From: Yoonia sp. R2331
GTDB lineage: Bacteria > Pseudomonadota > Alphaproteobacteria > Rhodobacterales > Rhodobacteraceae
DNA length: 64,000 nucleotides
Direction of reading: 5' to 3'
Assembly (NCBI RefSeq): GCF_041103235.1
Contig: NZ_JBGCUN010000001.1
Span: 1,364,001-1,428,000 of the forward strand
Shown here: positions 8,881 through 18,172 of the stretch, piece after piece
How the letters are laid out: the number at the start of each line of letters is the position of its first letter
Numbering within the stretch: position 1 is the first letter of the stretch
Position numbers and translations under genes: made by a program
Notes under the pieces: model-generated
Told to the model about the DNA's origin: nothing
Seen by the model: only the letters and a program-made list of their open reading frames with translations
The model's database searches: none

Positions 8881-11211
8881 ATGACATCGAAAATCAAAGA
8901 CGCCGCGGTGCGATGGGCGAATGCCTGGGTGCGCGGCTTTGTCGTTCTTTTTCTGACACTTGGGGCGCTTTTGACGGGGCCTGCGCAGGCCCAGAACTTT
9001 GCATTCAACAGCGTGATCATCGAGGGCAACAATCGTGTGTCCGATCAGGCGATCCTGACTTTTGCGGGAATCAGTCGCGGTGAGGCCGTGTCAGCGGGAG
9101 AATTGAACGCCGCAGGCCAGCGGATCCGCGAAAGCGGGCTGTTTGAGGCAGTGAATATCACGCCGCAGGGTGGCACGCTTCGGATTGAGGTGGTCGAGTT
9201 CCCGACGATCAACCGGATTAACATCGAAGGAAACAGCCGTCTGCGCGATGCCGAATTGCTGTCCGTCGTGACAAGCACGCCGCGTCGGGTCTATTCGCCG
9301 GCGCAGGCAGAGCGGGATGCCGCCGCGATTGCGCAGATCTATGCATCAGAAGGCCGGATCAACGCCAGTGTCGTGCCGCAGATCATTCGACAGTCCGACA
9401 ACCGCGTTGATCTGGTTTTTGCGGTCAGCGAATCCGGCGTGACCGAGATTGAGCGGATCAGCTTTATCGGCAATCGCAGCTATTCCGAGCGTCGCTTGCG
9501 CGGCGTGCTGGAAACCAAGCAGGCGGGCTTTCTACGGTCCGTCATCAGCCGCGATACGTTCTCGAACGAGCGGATCGGCTTTGACCGGCAGGTGCTGACA
9601 GATTTCTACCAATCGCGCGGCTATGCCGATTTTCAGGTGCTGAACGTGGATGTTGCCCTGACCCGCGAACGCGACGCCTATCTTGTGACCTTCAATGTGC
9701 AGGAAGGGCAGCAGTTCCGCTTTGGCAATATCACGGTGGTGTCTGAAATCCCCGAGCCGGACGTCGCTGAATTTCAGGCAGCAGTGGCGACGAAGCCCGG
9801 GTCGGTCTACAGCCCCAGCCGGGTCGAGAATGACATTGCGCGACTGGAACGTCTGGCGATTCAGCGCGGTCTGAATTTTGTCGCTGTTGATCCGCGCATA
9901 ACCCGCAATGATCGGGCGCTGACGCTGGATGTCACTTATGCGCTGACCCGTGGACCACGCATTTTTGTGGAGCGGATCGACATTGAAGGCAACAACACCA
10001 CGCTAGACCGGGTGGTGCGCAACCAGTTCCGCACGGTAGAAGGCGATCCGTTTAACCCGCGTGAAGTGCGGCAAGCGGCAGAGCGTATCCGGGCAATGGG
10101 GTTCTTTTCCAACGCCAACGTTGAAGCCCGTGAAGGCAGCACGCCGGATCAGGTGATTGTGGATGTTGATGTGGCAGAGCAGCCGACGGGGTCGCTGTCG
10201 TTTGGTGCCAACTACAATTCGGACACCGGGGTCAGCTTGCTGGCGAGCTTCCGCGAGCGAAACTTTCTGGGCCGGGGCCAGTTGCTGAACTTTGAATTGT
10301 CGACGGCGGAAACCAACCGTGTCTTCGCGTTTGACTTTGCAGAACCGCAATTCCTGGGCCGCGATCTGCGGTTTGGTCTGGCGATTGATTATCGCACGAC
10401 CGAGGCTGAGAATGCTGTCTACGACACCGAAGTTTTCCGGTTCAGCCCCTCGCTGGCCTTCCCGATCAGCGAGAACGGTCGTTTGTCGGTCTTCTACGCG
10501 GTGGATTACACCAATCTGTCGGGCATTGATGTGACCGACACGACCATCAGCCAGATCATCCGCGAAGAAGTTGAATTGGGTGCGATCACAACGCAATCCA
10601 TCGGCTATGGTTACAGCTATGACAGCCGCCGCACCGGGTTGAACCCGAATGCAGGCTTTGTCCTGCGCTTTGGGCAGGAGTTCGGGATTGGTGATACGCA
10701 GTTCATCAAGACCACGGCGCTGGCCGCAGCAGAGACCAAGGTCTGGAACGAAGAACTGACGCTGCGTGCCACCATCGAAGGTGGATACTTGCAGTACAAC
10801 GATGGTGACAGCCGTGTGACCGATCGTTTCTTTCTTGGCAGCCGCTTGATGCGTGGCTTTGAAGCGGGTGGTATTGGTCCGCGGGATGCGGCAACAGATG
10901 ACGCATTGGGCGGCAATGCTTTTGCAGTTGCCCGGCTTGAGGCTGAGTTCCCCATTGGTCTGCCCGAGGAATATGGGATCACCGGTGGTGCTTTCATCGA
11001 CCACGGTTCTGTCTGGGATGTAGGCAATCTGCGCGGCTTGTCCGAGGCTGACGTGCTATACAACGACTACACGGCGCGCACGATTGCAGGTGTGTCGATC
11101 TTCTGGGATACGCCGATTGGCCCGCTACGGTTCAACTTCACCGAACCGGTTGACGTGCAGGATGGTGACAAGACCAAGAACTTTGACGTGACCATTTCGA
11201 CCACATTCTGA
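8881..11211 (+). CDS. bamA: Outer membrane protein assembly factor BamA
   Basis: BamA is the core of the outer-membrane beta-barrel insertase. Residues 1-38 form a signal peptide ending in PAQAQ. Five POTRA repeats follow (about residues 39-430; IEGNNRV, IEGNSRL, FIGNRSY and IEGNNTTL mark repeat starts), then a 16-strand barrel to the final aromatic TF. The conserved loop-6 motif appears as MRGFEAGGIGPR near residue 660. The 776-residue length is normal. It has its own transcription start after the terminator at 8787 and overlaps the ompH start by one base. Confidence 0.97.
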   Translation: MTSKIKDAAVRWANAWVRGFVVLFLTLGALLTGPAQAQNFAFNSVIIEGNNRVSDQAILTFAGISRGEAVSAGELNAAGQRIRESGLFEAVNITPQGGTLRIEVVEFPTINRINIEGNSRLRDAELLSVVTSTPRRVYSPAQAERDAAAIAQIYASEGRINASVVPQIIRQSDNRVDLVFAVSESGVTEIERISFIGNRSYSERRLRGVLETKQAGFLRSVISRDTFSNERIGFDRQVLTDFYQSRGYADFQVLNVDVALTRERDAYLVTFNVQEGQQFRFGNITVVSEIPEPDVAEFQAAVATKPGSVYSPSRVENDIARLERLAIQRGLNFVAVDPRITRNDRALTLDVTYALTRGPRIFVERIDIEGNNTTLDRVVRNQFRTVEGDPFNPREVRQAAERIRAMGFFSNANVEAREGSTPDQVIVDVDVAEQPTGSLSFGANYNSDTGVSLLASFRERNFLGRGQLLNFELSTAETNRVFAFDFAEPQFLGRDLRFGLAIDYRTTEAENAVYDTEVFRFSPSLAFPISENGRLSVFYAVDYTNLSGIDVTDTTISQIIREEVELGAITTQSIGYGYSYDSRRTGLNPNAGFVLRFGQEFGIGDTQFIKTTALAAAETKVWNEELTLRATIEGGYLQYNDGDSRVTDRFFLGSRLMRGFEAGGIGPRDAATDDALGGNAFAVARLEAEFPIGLPEEYGITGGAFIDHGSVWDVGNLRGLSEADVLYNDYTARTIAGVSIFWDTPIGPLRFNFTEPVDVQDGDKTKNFDVTISTTF

Positions 11212-11768
11212 TGGGCTGGCGGGGGCTGTTCCTGGTGTTGGGTCTGATGTTGACCCAACCGGCGGCGGCCCAGGAACCGGTCGCTGCCACGGGACCGGGC
11301 GCTGCGGTGCTGGTCGTGGATCTGGAACGGATGATCGGTGCATCCGCCTATGCCGACAGTTTGCGCGCAGCCGTTGAAGCACAAGCCGAGGTCTTGGCGA
11401 TTGAGAACGAACGGATTGTCGCAGACCTGACGGCAGAGGAACGCAGCCTGACCCTGCGCCGGCCAACGATGGACCCACAGGCGTTCCGCGAAGAGGCGGC
11501 CGCCTTTGATGCCAAGGTCAACGACATCCGACGCGCGCGCGATGCCAAAGAGGCAGAGGTCAATCAGGCACGGGCCGAGGTTCGGCAACGCTTTATCGAG
11601 GAGTCGCGCCCGATTCTGGGTCAGCTTATGATCGAAAAAGGGGCCACCGCCGTAGTTGATAGCCGATCCGTTGTGGTGGTGGTGCGGTCGGCCGATATCA
11701 CCAATGAGGCGATCCGCCGAATTGATGCCGTGTTGATGCCAGACGCGCCTGTCGCGGATGATGAGTAA
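11211..11768 (+). CDS. OmpH/Skp-family periplasmic chaperone
   Basis: Skp-type proteins hold unfolded outer-membrane proteins on their way to BamA. This 185-residue protein has a signal peptide (GLFLVLGLMLTQPAAAQ), a small beta body (AAVLVVDLERMIGASAYADS), and a long charged helical arm (about residues 60-130, rich in Glu, Arg and Ala). It then returns to the body with a VVDSRSVVVVVRSADITNEAI segment. The start codon overlaps the bamA stop (TGATG), so expression is coupled to its client system. Confidence 0.88.
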   Translation: MGWRGLFLVLGLMLTQPAAAQEPVAATGPGAAVLVVDLERMIGASAYADSLRAAVEAQAEVLAIENERIVADLTAEERSLTLRRPTMDPQAFREEAAAFDAKVNDIRRARDAKEAEVNQARAEVRQRFIEESRPILGQLMIEKGATAVVDSRSVVVVVRSADITNEAIRRIDAVLMPDAPVADDE

Positions 11769-11828
11769 CGCCGCTTGTGACCACGCGGCGAGATTGCTAA
11801 CCAGTTCAGACATTTCGAGGAGACGACG

Positions 11829-12290
11829 ATGACCACCCCCGTGACCGAGGCTGATATCCAGTTGATCCAGGCGATCCTGCCGCATCGCTATCCGTTCCTG
11901 CTGGTGGATCGGGTGAAAGACATCGACGGCACGTCTTCGGCCACAGGTATCAAGAACGTTACGATGAACGAGCCGCACTTTCAGGGGCATTTTCCCGGCA
12001 CGCCGATCATGCCGGGTGTCACGATTGTTGAGGCTTTGGCGCAGACCGCTGCGGTGATGGTTGGCGCCACGATGGGCCTGACCGAGGGCAATATGTTGAT
12101 CTACTTCATGTCGATTGACGGCTGCAAATTCCGCCGCAAGGTGATCCCGGGTGATGTGCTGACGCTGAAGGTTGAAACCTTGCGCGGCAAGCCCGGCGGC
12201 AAGGTCTGGAAGTTCAAGGGTCTGGCCGAGGTCGACGGTGAGATGGCCGCCGAGGCCGAGTTCATGGCGATGATGGACCTGCAGGGCTGA
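11829..12290 (+). CDS. fabZ: 3-hydroxyacyl-[ACP] dehydratase FabZ
   Basis: FabZ dehydrates 3-hydroxyacyl-ACP in fatty acid synthesis and competes with LpxA for 3-hydroxymyristoyl-ACP. It is 153 residues long with [13 protein letters not shown] near residue 17, the catalytic His in [11 protein letters not shown] and the Glu in [26 protein letters not shown] ribosome-binding site precedes the ATG. In many proteobacteria lpxD lies between ompH/skp and fabZ; here only 60 non-coding bases are found. Confidence 0.97.
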   Translation: MTTPVTEADIQLIQAILPHRYPFLLVDRVKDIDGTSSATGIKNVTMNEPHFQGHFPGTPIMPGVTIVEALAQTAAVMVGATMGLTEGNMLIYFMSIDGCKFRRKVIPGDVLTLKVETLRGKPGGKVWKFKGLAEVDGEMAAEAEFMAMMDLQG

Positions 12291-13069
12291 TGGGCGTTCA
12301 TCCCTCTGCCGTGATTGAAGAGGGAGCCGTCATTGGTGACGGCTGCACGATTGGCCCGTTCTGCGTGGTTGGGCCAGAAGTGGTGCTGGGCCGGGGTGTG
12401 ACGTTGAAATCCCATGTGGTGGTGACAGGCGACACCCAAATCGGCGACGAGACCACAGTTTTTGCTTTTGCTGTGTTGGGCGAGGTTCCACAGGACCTCA
12501 AATTCAGTGGTGAGAAGACCGCGCTCCGCATTGGTGCGCGCAACCGCATTCGGGAACATGTAACGGTCAATACCGGCACGGCCGCGGGTGGCGGCGTGAC
12601 CACGGTGGGTGATGATTGCCTTCTGATGGCAGGCTGCCACGTGGCGCATGATGCGCAGGTTGGAAACCGGGTGATTGTGGTCAACAGCTCTGCCGTGGCG
12701 GGGCATTGCGTGATTGAGGATGACGTCATCATCGGTGGGTTGTGCGGCATTCACCAATGGGTGCGGATCGGGCAGGGCGCGATCATCGGCGCGCTGTCGA
12801 TGGTGACGGCGGATGTGGTGCCACATGGCCTTGTTATGGGCCAGCGCGGAGAGTTGGAGGGGCTGAACCTTGTCGGTCTCAAACGGCGCGGCGTGGCGCG
12901 CGGCGATATTACGGCCCTGCGTGCGGCGTTCATGACGCTGAAAGAGGGCGAAGGCACAATCCACGACCGGGCGGAACGGCTAAGCGCCGAGACCGAAAGC
13001 GACTATGTCCGGCAGATGGTACGCTTTATTCTGGGCGAGAGCGACCGCGGCCTGCTGTCGCCGCGCTGA
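12290..13069 (+). CDS. lpxA: UDP-N-acetylglucosamine O-acyltransferase LpxA
   Basis: LpxA adds the first 3-hydroxyacyl chain to UDP-GlcNAc, the first step of lipid A synthesis. The 259-residue protein shows left-handed beta-helix hexapeptide repeats through residue ~190 (VIEEGAVIGDGCTIGPF onwards) and the catalytic His in GCHVAHDAQVGN. The C-terminal helical part contains the expected GLNLVGLKRRG block. Its start overlaps the fabZ stop, and its stop overlaps the lpxI start, so the three genes are translated as a coupled set. Confidence 0.97.
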   Translation: MGVHPSAVIEEGAVIGDGCTIGPFCVVGPEVVLGRGVTLKSHVVVTGDTQIGDETTVFAFAVLGEVPQDLKFSGEKTALRIGARNRIREHVTVNTGTAAGGGVTTVGDDCLLMAGCHVAHDAQVGNRVIVVNSSAVAGHCVIEDDVIIGGLCGIHQWVRIGQGAIIGALSMVTADVVPHGLVMGQRGELEGLNLVGLKRRGVARGDITALRAAFMTLKEGEGTIHDRAERLSAETESDYVRQMVRFILGESDRGLLSPR

Positions 13070-13974
13070 TGCTGGCGCTGATCGCAGGCACGGGCGATCT
13101 GCCACAGGCGCTGCTTGAGCGGCTAAAGACACCCCCCTTGGTCTGTGCGCTTTACGGGAACACACCGAAAGTGCGCGCTGATGTCACCTTTCGGATTGAG
13201 CATTTGGGCGAGCTGTTGGACGGGCTGCAAGCGCGCGGTGTGACCGAGGTTTGTATGGCAGGTGCCATTCAGCGTCCTGAGATCGACGCCTCTGCTATCA
13301 GTGAGGCGACGTTCCCGTTTGTTGAACGCATCCTGCGTGCGTTGCAATCTGGCGATGATGGTGCGCTGCGCGCGGTGATCGGCATTTTTGAGGATGCCGG
13401 ACTTACCGTCAAAGCAGCCCATGAAATCGCCCCCGATCTGTTGCCGACCGAAGGTGTGCTGACAGAGGTCATGCCTGAAGACTGGCATGCCGCTGATGCA
13501 ACCGCAGGCGAAACCGCAGTGGCGCAGATGGGTGCGCGGGATGTCGGGCAGGCCTGTGTTGTGCGCGTAGGACAAGTCCGGGCGACCGAGGGGCAGGACG
13601 GCACGGCGGCGATGCTGAAGCGATTCCACGAAAGCTTCAAAGAGGATTCAAACGATCACGGGCCGATCATTGCTGTTGCGGATGCGGTGGGTGAGGTCTT
13701 GGGCGATGTGGCTGATTGGTTGTCGGGCATTGATGGACCGGCGCCGGTGACAGCAGATGACGGCATTCTGTTCAAAGCGCCGAAGCCCGATCAGGATCGC
13801 CGCGCGGACCTTCCGGTGATTGGCCCTGATACGGCGATGCAAGCGGCCGAAGCCGCCCTTGCTGGCATCGTGATTGAGGCGGGCGGTGTGATGGTGCTGG
13901 ACCTTCCCGGTGTGCTGCAGATCCTGAACGCGCAGAAGATGTTCCTTTGGGTCCGGCCCAAGGGGGGCGGATGA
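13069..13974 (+). CDS. lpxI: UDP-2,3-diacylglucosamine pyrophosphatase LpxI
   Basis: LpxI (DUF1009 family) hydrolyses UDP-diacylglucosamine to lipid X and UMP, replacing LpxH in most alphaproteobacteria. The protein starts with LALIAGTGDLPQALLE, has the central MAGAIQRPEID block, and ends with the conserved KPDQDRRADLPVIGPDT, AGIVIEAGGVMVLD and LWVR segments. The 301-residue length is slightly long for the family. I chose ATG 13069, which overlaps the lpxA stop; a much longer reading frame upstream runs inside lpxA and is not credible. Confidence 0.93.
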   Translation: MLALIAGTGDLPQALLERLKTPPLVCALYGNTPKVRADVTFRIEHLGELLDGLQARGVTEVCMAGAIQRPEIDASAISEATFPFVERILRALQSGDDGALRAVIGIFEDAGLTVKAAHEIAPDLLPTEGVLTEVMPEDWHAADATAGETAVAQMGARDVGQACVVRVGQVRATEGQDGTAAMLKRFHESFKEDSNDHGPIIAVADAVGEVLGDVADWLSGIDGPAPVTADDGILFKAPKPDQDRRADLPVIGPDTAMQAAEAALAGIVIEAGGVMVLDLPGVLQILNAQKMFLWVRPKGGG

Positions 13975-15113
13975 AGGTTTTTGTGATTGCGGGCGAAGCC
14001 TCTGGCGACAAGCTGGGCGCGGCGCTGATGGGGGGCTTGCAGTCGCTGACGGATGTGACGTTTGATGGGGTAGGCGGGCCGTTGATGCAGGCGCAAGGCA
14101 TGGTCAGCCGGTTCCCAATGGATGAGCTGAGCGTGATGGGGTTGGCGGAAATCCTGCCGAAGTATCGCCACCTGAAAGCGCGTGTGAACCAGATGGCGCA
14201 GGCAGTGCTGGAGACCCGGCCTGATGTGCTGATTACCATCGACAGCCCCGATTTTGGGCTGCGTGTTGCCAAGCTGGTGAAGGCTGGAAGCAACATCCGC
14301 ACGGTGCATTACGTGGCCCCGACGGTCTGGGCTTGGCGGGCCGGGCGTGCGGCCAAGATGGCGCAGCATGTGGATCAGGTGCTGGCGCTTTTCCCGTTTG
14401 AGCCGCCCTTGATGGAAGCCGTGGGGATGCGGTGTGACTTTGTCGGGCATCCGGTTGTGACCGACCCTGTTGCAAGTGTCGCGGACGCGCAGGCGTTTCG
14501 CGACCGGCATAAGATCACCGGACCCCTGGTGCTGGCCTTACCGGGGTCGCGGCGGGGTGAGGTCGCCCGGTTATCGGCGACGTTTGGGGCCGCGCTGAAG
14601 CAGTTGTTGTCAGCGGTGCCGGATGCGCAAATCGTCTTGCCTGCCGCCCCTGCGGTGCTGGAATTGGTGCAGCAGATGACGGCGGATTGGCCTCAGGTGC
14701 AGATCATCCCGCCCGAGGACAAGGCCGACAAAGCAGCGGCTTTTCGGGCTGCGGATGTGGCGCTGGCGGCATCGGGCACGGTGTCATTGGAACTGGCCGC
14801 CAATCAGACGCCGATGGTGATTGCCTATGACATGGCGTGGTTTAGCCGGGTGATCATCAGCCGAATGTTGTTGGTGGATACAGTGACGCTGGTCAATCTG
14901 GTCAGCGATACCCGTGTCGTGCCAGAGTACATTGGTCATGACTGCAAGCCCGCACCAATTGCGGCGGCGTTGCAACGGGTGCTGGGCGCGCCAAATGACC
15001 AGAACGCCGCGATGGCACTCACGATGGAGCGGTTGGGGCAGGGTGGTGATGCGCCGGGGCTACGCGCGGCGCGGGCTGTCTTGGGCGGGTTTGCGGCCAA
15101 ACCAGCCGTTTAG
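13971..15113 (+). CDS. lpxB: Lipid-A-disaccharide synthase
   Basis: LpxB, a GT19 glycosyltransferase, joins lipid X to UDP-diacylglucosamine to give the tetraacyl disaccharide. It opens with VFVIAGEASGDKLGAALM, followed by the FDGVGGPLMQAQGM block, YVAPTVWAWRAGRA near residue 108, and the donor-site segment ALAASGTVSLELA near residue 262. It is 380 residues long. The start overlaps the lpxI stop (ATGA). Its last 54 bases overlap the 3' end of the convergent EamA gene. Confidence 0.95.
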   Translation: MKVFVIAGEASGDKLGAALMGGLQSLTDVTFDGVGGPLMQAQGMVSRFPMDELSVMGLAEILPKYRHLKARVNQMAQAVLETRPDVLITIDSPDFGLRVAKLVKAGSNIRTVHYVAPTVWAWRAGRAAKMAQHVDQVLALFPFEPPLMEAVGMRCDFVGHPVVTDPVASVADAQAFRDRHKITGPLVLALPGSRRGEVARLSATFGAALKQLLSAVPDAQIVLPAAPAVLELVQQMTADWPQVQIIPPEDKADKAAAFRAADVALAASGTVSLELAANQTPMVIAYDMAWFSRVIISRMLLVDTVTLVNLVSDTRVVPEYIGHDCKPAPIAAALQRVLGAPNDQNAAMALTMERLGQGGDAPGLRAARAVLGGFAAKPAV

Positions 15114-15986
15114 GATCAGCAAGCCGAGGGCCAGCAGCACAAAGCCTGCGTAGGCCTGCCAGTGCAATTCTTCGCCCAACACCACCGCGCCCAAAATGAT
15201 CGCGACGGGCGCGATGGTCAGCGTGCAAAGGGCGACATTGCCCGCGCCCGCGATCTTGAGTACGTGGTAATAGACCAGATAGGCCACGGCGGTGGCGAAG
15301 ATCGCGTAGTACCCAACGGCGAGCCATGTGGCGGTAGACAGGTTCAGACTGATCGGTCCCTCGATAATCCAGGCTGCCGGGATCATCACGAGGCTCGATC
15401 CGGTCAACATGCCCGCCGCTGCGAGTTGAGGTTTGAGGTCGGATAGCTTTTTGCGTGCCCAGACACCGGCCAGCGCATAGGACATGGTGCCGCCGATAAC
15501 GGCCAGTTGCCCAAGAGAACGCAGATCAAGCTGGGTAAGCGATGACAGGCCGATCGCGGTCGCCACACCGAAAAAGCCAAGCAGCACGCCGATGATCCGG
15601 CGGGTGGTCAGTCGCTCATCCGCAAAGAAGATCGCGGCGGCCAGCACGCCAAAGATTGCGGTGGCAGCGTTCAGAATGGAGGTCAGGCCAGATTCGATGT
15701 GCAACTGCCCCCATGCCATCAGGCAGAATGGGATCGCATTGGCAAGCATACCCATCACCAGAAACGCGCCCCATGTGCGCGGATCGCGGGGGATTTCCAA
15801 GCGGCGGATCAGGACATAGCCCCAAAGGATCAGCGCCGCCCAGCCAACGCGGTGCGCCACAGACGTCAGGAATCCGATTTCATTCAGCGCGATCCGAACT
15901 GCAAGGAACGATCCACCCCACAAGAACGACAAAAGGGCCAGTTCGGCCCATGCAAAAGGGGTGATGGTTTTCTGGACGGTGCTCAT
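15060..15986 (-). CDS. EamA/DMT-family transporter
   Basis: This 308-residue inner-membrane protein has ten predicted transmembrane helices in two EamA repeats (about residues 15-150 and 160-295), with the typical FLWGGSFLAVRIALNEIG opening and the second-half ILGAVVLGEELHWQAYAGFVLL segment. Members export metabolites or amino acids; the substrate is unknown. I chose ATG 15986 because the protein then begins as relatives do; a start at 16013 would add nine residues and neither has a strong ribosome-binding site. It converges on lpxB with a 54-base tail-to-tail overlap. Confidence 0.9.
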   Translation of the reverse strand: MSTVQKTITPFAWAELALLSFLWGGSFLAVRIALNEIGFLTSVAHRVGWAALILWGYVLIRRLEIPRDPRTWGAFLVMGMLANAIPFCLMAWGQLHIESGLTSILNAATAIFGVLAAAIFFADERLTTRRIIGVLLGFFGVATAIGLSSLTQLDLRSLGQLAVIGGTMSYALAGVWARKKLSDLKPQLAAAGMLTGSSLVMIPAAWIIEGPISLNLSTATWLAVGYYAIFATAVAYLVYYHVLKIAGAGNVALCTLTIAPVAIILGAVVLGEELHWQAYAGFVLLALGLLILNGWFGRKPAQDSPRRA

Positions 15987-16035
15987 GCCGGCACATGATC
16001 CGGTTGGTGGCATGAACTCAACCCGGAAAATGCGA

Positions 16036-16065
16036 AAAGGCCCCGGTGTTTTGACCGGGGCCTTT
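16036..16065 (-). terminator. Intrinsic terminator of the FadL-like gene
   Basis: A 12-base-pair perfect stem, AAAGGCCCCGGT (16036-16047) with ACCGGGGCCTTT (16054-16065), has a six-base loop and ends in T's on the minus strand. It lies just after the porin gene stop at 16091. Confidence 0.88.
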
Positions 16066-16090
16066 CAGACGTGTTGTAACCGGCTACGGC

Positions 16091-17182
16091 TTAGAAGCTG
16101 AAGCCGACCGAGAGGCCAACGCCAAGCGCCGAGTTGTCGGTGAAGGCGGTGCCAGATCCGTCAGTTGCGTCGCCCAGCATCACATATTCGACGCCGCCGG
16201 TCAGCTTGACGTTGTCCATTGTGTAAGTGCCGCCGATACCGATGGCAGTTGATCCATCGGTCGGTGCCAGACGCGATGCGACATCGCCGGATGCATCTTC
16301 GTAAGTGACGCGACCAAAGACCGACAGGTTGTCGTTCAGGCGACGGCCAACACCAATGCGGTATGTCGTGACATCGCTGTCGATACCGGTGACACGGTCA
16401 CCGCCGGTCAGTGTTTCGTAACCAGCGGGGCGGACTTCCCAAACGGACCACTCCGACCAGCGGATGGAGCCGAAGACGAGTGTGTCAGCGGCGACGCCGG
16501 TTTGGAAATCAAGCGTAACAGCCTGTGGGATTTCGATGGTCGTCGTTGTGCCCGGAGTGATTGGCGCGCCGTTGACCAGCTCGGTTGTCGCGAACTCGTG
16601 GCTGACGCCACTTTCATATGTCAAAGCAACGCGCAGCGCGATGTCGGGACGCTCGTAAGCGACACCTGCGATGTAACCCGTCTGACGATCAGCAGCGGCC
16701 TCTGCATTGTAGACGGCTGTGGCCGACAACGGGATCTGGATTGTCGCTTCGGATTCGACCGAACGTGCACCACCGTAGACCGAGACGTTTTCGTTGATCT
16801 GGTACTTCAGAACGACAGCGATCTGGCTGCTCTTCCATTCCGCCTCGAGACCCGTATAGGCACCGGCCGTATATTCCGCGTCCGCGCCATAGGGCTGGTT
16901 CAGGAAGAGGCCCACGTCGATCTGATCGTTGACGGCGTATTTGAATGCAACTCCAACGGAAGTGAAATCATTCGCCATGTTTTCAGTGCTGGGGCCAAAC
17001 GCGCTCAGCGGTGCTGCATAGTCGCCCGAAATGTCGGGCGTGACTTTGGAAAACGACAGTTCGACATAGTTGCCGTCTTCGAACAGGACCGAAAACGGAT
17101 TGCCGTTGCGGTCGATGCCACCAGCCGTTGCGACGGTGGTGGTCAGCATCAGGGCTGCCCCTGTGGTGAGAATATTCTTCAT
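16091..17182 (-). CDS. Outer membrane transport protein, FadL/OMPP1 family
   Basis: This 363-residue protein has a cleavable signal peptide (MKNILTTGAALMLTTTVATA), an alternating beta-strand pattern along its length, and a terminal Phe typical of outer-membrane barrels. The layout, with an N-terminal NPFSVLFEDGNYVELSFSKVTPD segment and repeated hairpins such as GVAFKYAVNDQIDVGLFLNQPYG, fits the FadL/TodX family that lets hydrophobic compounds such as long-chain fatty acids cross the outer membrane. The start at 17182 follows GGATGGAGAC. The gene is monocistronic: terminator downstream, repeats at 17244-17266 upstream. Confidence 0.85.
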   Translation of the reverse strand: MKNILTTGAALMLTTTVATAGGIDRNGNPFSVLFEDGNYVELSFSKVTPDISGDYAAPLSAFGPSTENMANDFTSVGVAFKYAVNDQIDVGLFLNQPYGADAEYTAGAYTGLEAEWKSSQIAVVLKYQINENVSVYGGARSVESEATIQIPLSATAVYNAEAAADRQTGYIAGVAYERPDIALRVALTYESGVSHEFATTELVNGAPITPGTTTTIEIPQAVTLDFQTGVAADTLVFGSIRWSEWSVWEVRPAGYETLTGGDRVTGIDSDVTTYRIGVGRRLNDNLSVFGRVTYEDASGDVASRLAPTDGSTAIGIGGTYTMDNVKLTGGVEYVMLGDATDGSGTAFTDNSALGVGLSVGFSF

Positions 17183-17243
17183 GTCTCCATCCCTGTCATG
17201 AAAGATTGTTGCTGATCTGACCCTATGGACCACGAAGTGATTC

Positions 17244-17266
17244 CGTCAAATCGTGACGCCGCGTCA
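17244..17266. promoter_or_regulatory. Repeated CGTCA/TGACG half-sites before the FadL-like gene
   Basis: CGTCA (17244-17248), TGACG (17254-17258) and CGTCA (17262-17266) alternate in orientation, 62-84 bases upstream of the porin start. This forms two overlapping inverted repeats sharing the middle half-site. It could be an operator; no regulator is known. Confidence 0.35.
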
Positions 17267-17308
17267 GACTGGATTGATGCGGGTCTGTGACCGGAAAACC
17301 CCGCGAAA

Positions 17309-18172
17309 TTAGCGTTTTACCGGCTGCCCCAGGGTCAAGTTGATGTAGTTTCCGCCAAAAATCAGCACCGCCCCAAGCAAAAGCCAGGGGTCTAACGGCT
17401 CTGCGTAGATCAAGACGCCCACGGCTGTGATCACCGGCAGGCGGACAAAATCAATGGGCATGACCACCGGAGCCGGGGCCAAAGAAAGGGCCGTGGTCAG
17501 GCAAAAATGCGCAAAAAGGCCCGTACAGCCGATGAGGATCAACCATGGCACGGCCTGTGTCGAAGGGATGGCGATATCGCCGTCAATGCCCGCAGCGATC
17601 ACGCCAAAGACCGCCTGCATGGTTGTCAGATAAAAGAGGATGCAGGTGATCGTCTCGGTGCGGGTCAATTTGCGTGTAAAAAGCGCGCTGAGCGCAAAGC
17701 CGACAGCGGCTGCTGCTGCGGCGAAGACCCCGGGCGACATTGGTGCGGCGCCGGGGCGGGTGACAACAAGTATGCCCAGAAAGGCCACCATCGCACCAAT
17801 CATGCCAATTCGCGTAATGCGCTCGCCCAGGATCAGCGGGGCCAACAGGATCGCCCAGATCGGTGTTGTGAATTCCAAAGCGAAGACCTGTGCCAGTGGC
17901 AAGACGGTGATGGCGTAGAACCACAGGTTCTGGCCCACAAAATGCGACAGGTTGCGGATACCATGTAGGCCCAGATGGCGGCGGTTGATCTGCGGCAACG
18001 TTCCGGCAGTTTTTGCAACTGCAACAACAATGACGATGCCCAAAAGGCTGCGAAACAGCATGATTTCAAAGGTATCAAGCTCAAAGCTCACCTCGCGTCC
18101 GGCGATTGCCATGGCAGTGAACGAGGCGATGGCACCAATCATCCAGATGCAGGCCTTGAAGGTGTCGCTCAC
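17309..18172 (-). CDS. DMT-family transporter (RhaT/EamA type)
   Basis: A 287-residue inner-membrane protein with about ten hydrophobic helices in two EamA halves. The N-terminal half shows FELDTFEIMLFRSLLGIVIV and the GQNLWFYAITVLPLAQVFALEF-type segment; the second half shows VVMPIDFVRLPVITAVGVLIYAEPLDPWLLLGA. This resembles the S-adenosylmethionine/drug-metabolite exporters common in Rhodobacterales. The substrate is not determined. The start overlaps the stop of the preceding small exported-protein gene by four bases, so they are cotranscribed. Confidence 0.88.
   Translation of the reverse strand: MSDTFKACIWMIGAIASFTAMAIAGREVSFELDTFEIMLFRSLLGIVIVVAVAKTAGTLPQINRRHLGLHGIRNLSHFVGQNLWFYAITVLPLAQVFALEFTTPIWAILLAPLILGERITRIGMIGAMVAFLGILVVTRPGAAPMSPGVFAAAAAAVGFALSALFTRKLTRTETITCILFYLTTMQAVFGVIAAGIDGDIAIPSTQAVPWLILIGCTGLFAHFCLTTALSLAPAPVVMPIDFVRLPVITAVGVLIYAEPLDPWLLLGAVLIFGGNYINLTLGQPVKR

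Noticed and set aside
10003-11004. A 333-residue open frame on the minus strand
   Set aside because: It lies wholly inside bamA in antisense, has no family features, and results from high GC and codon bias.
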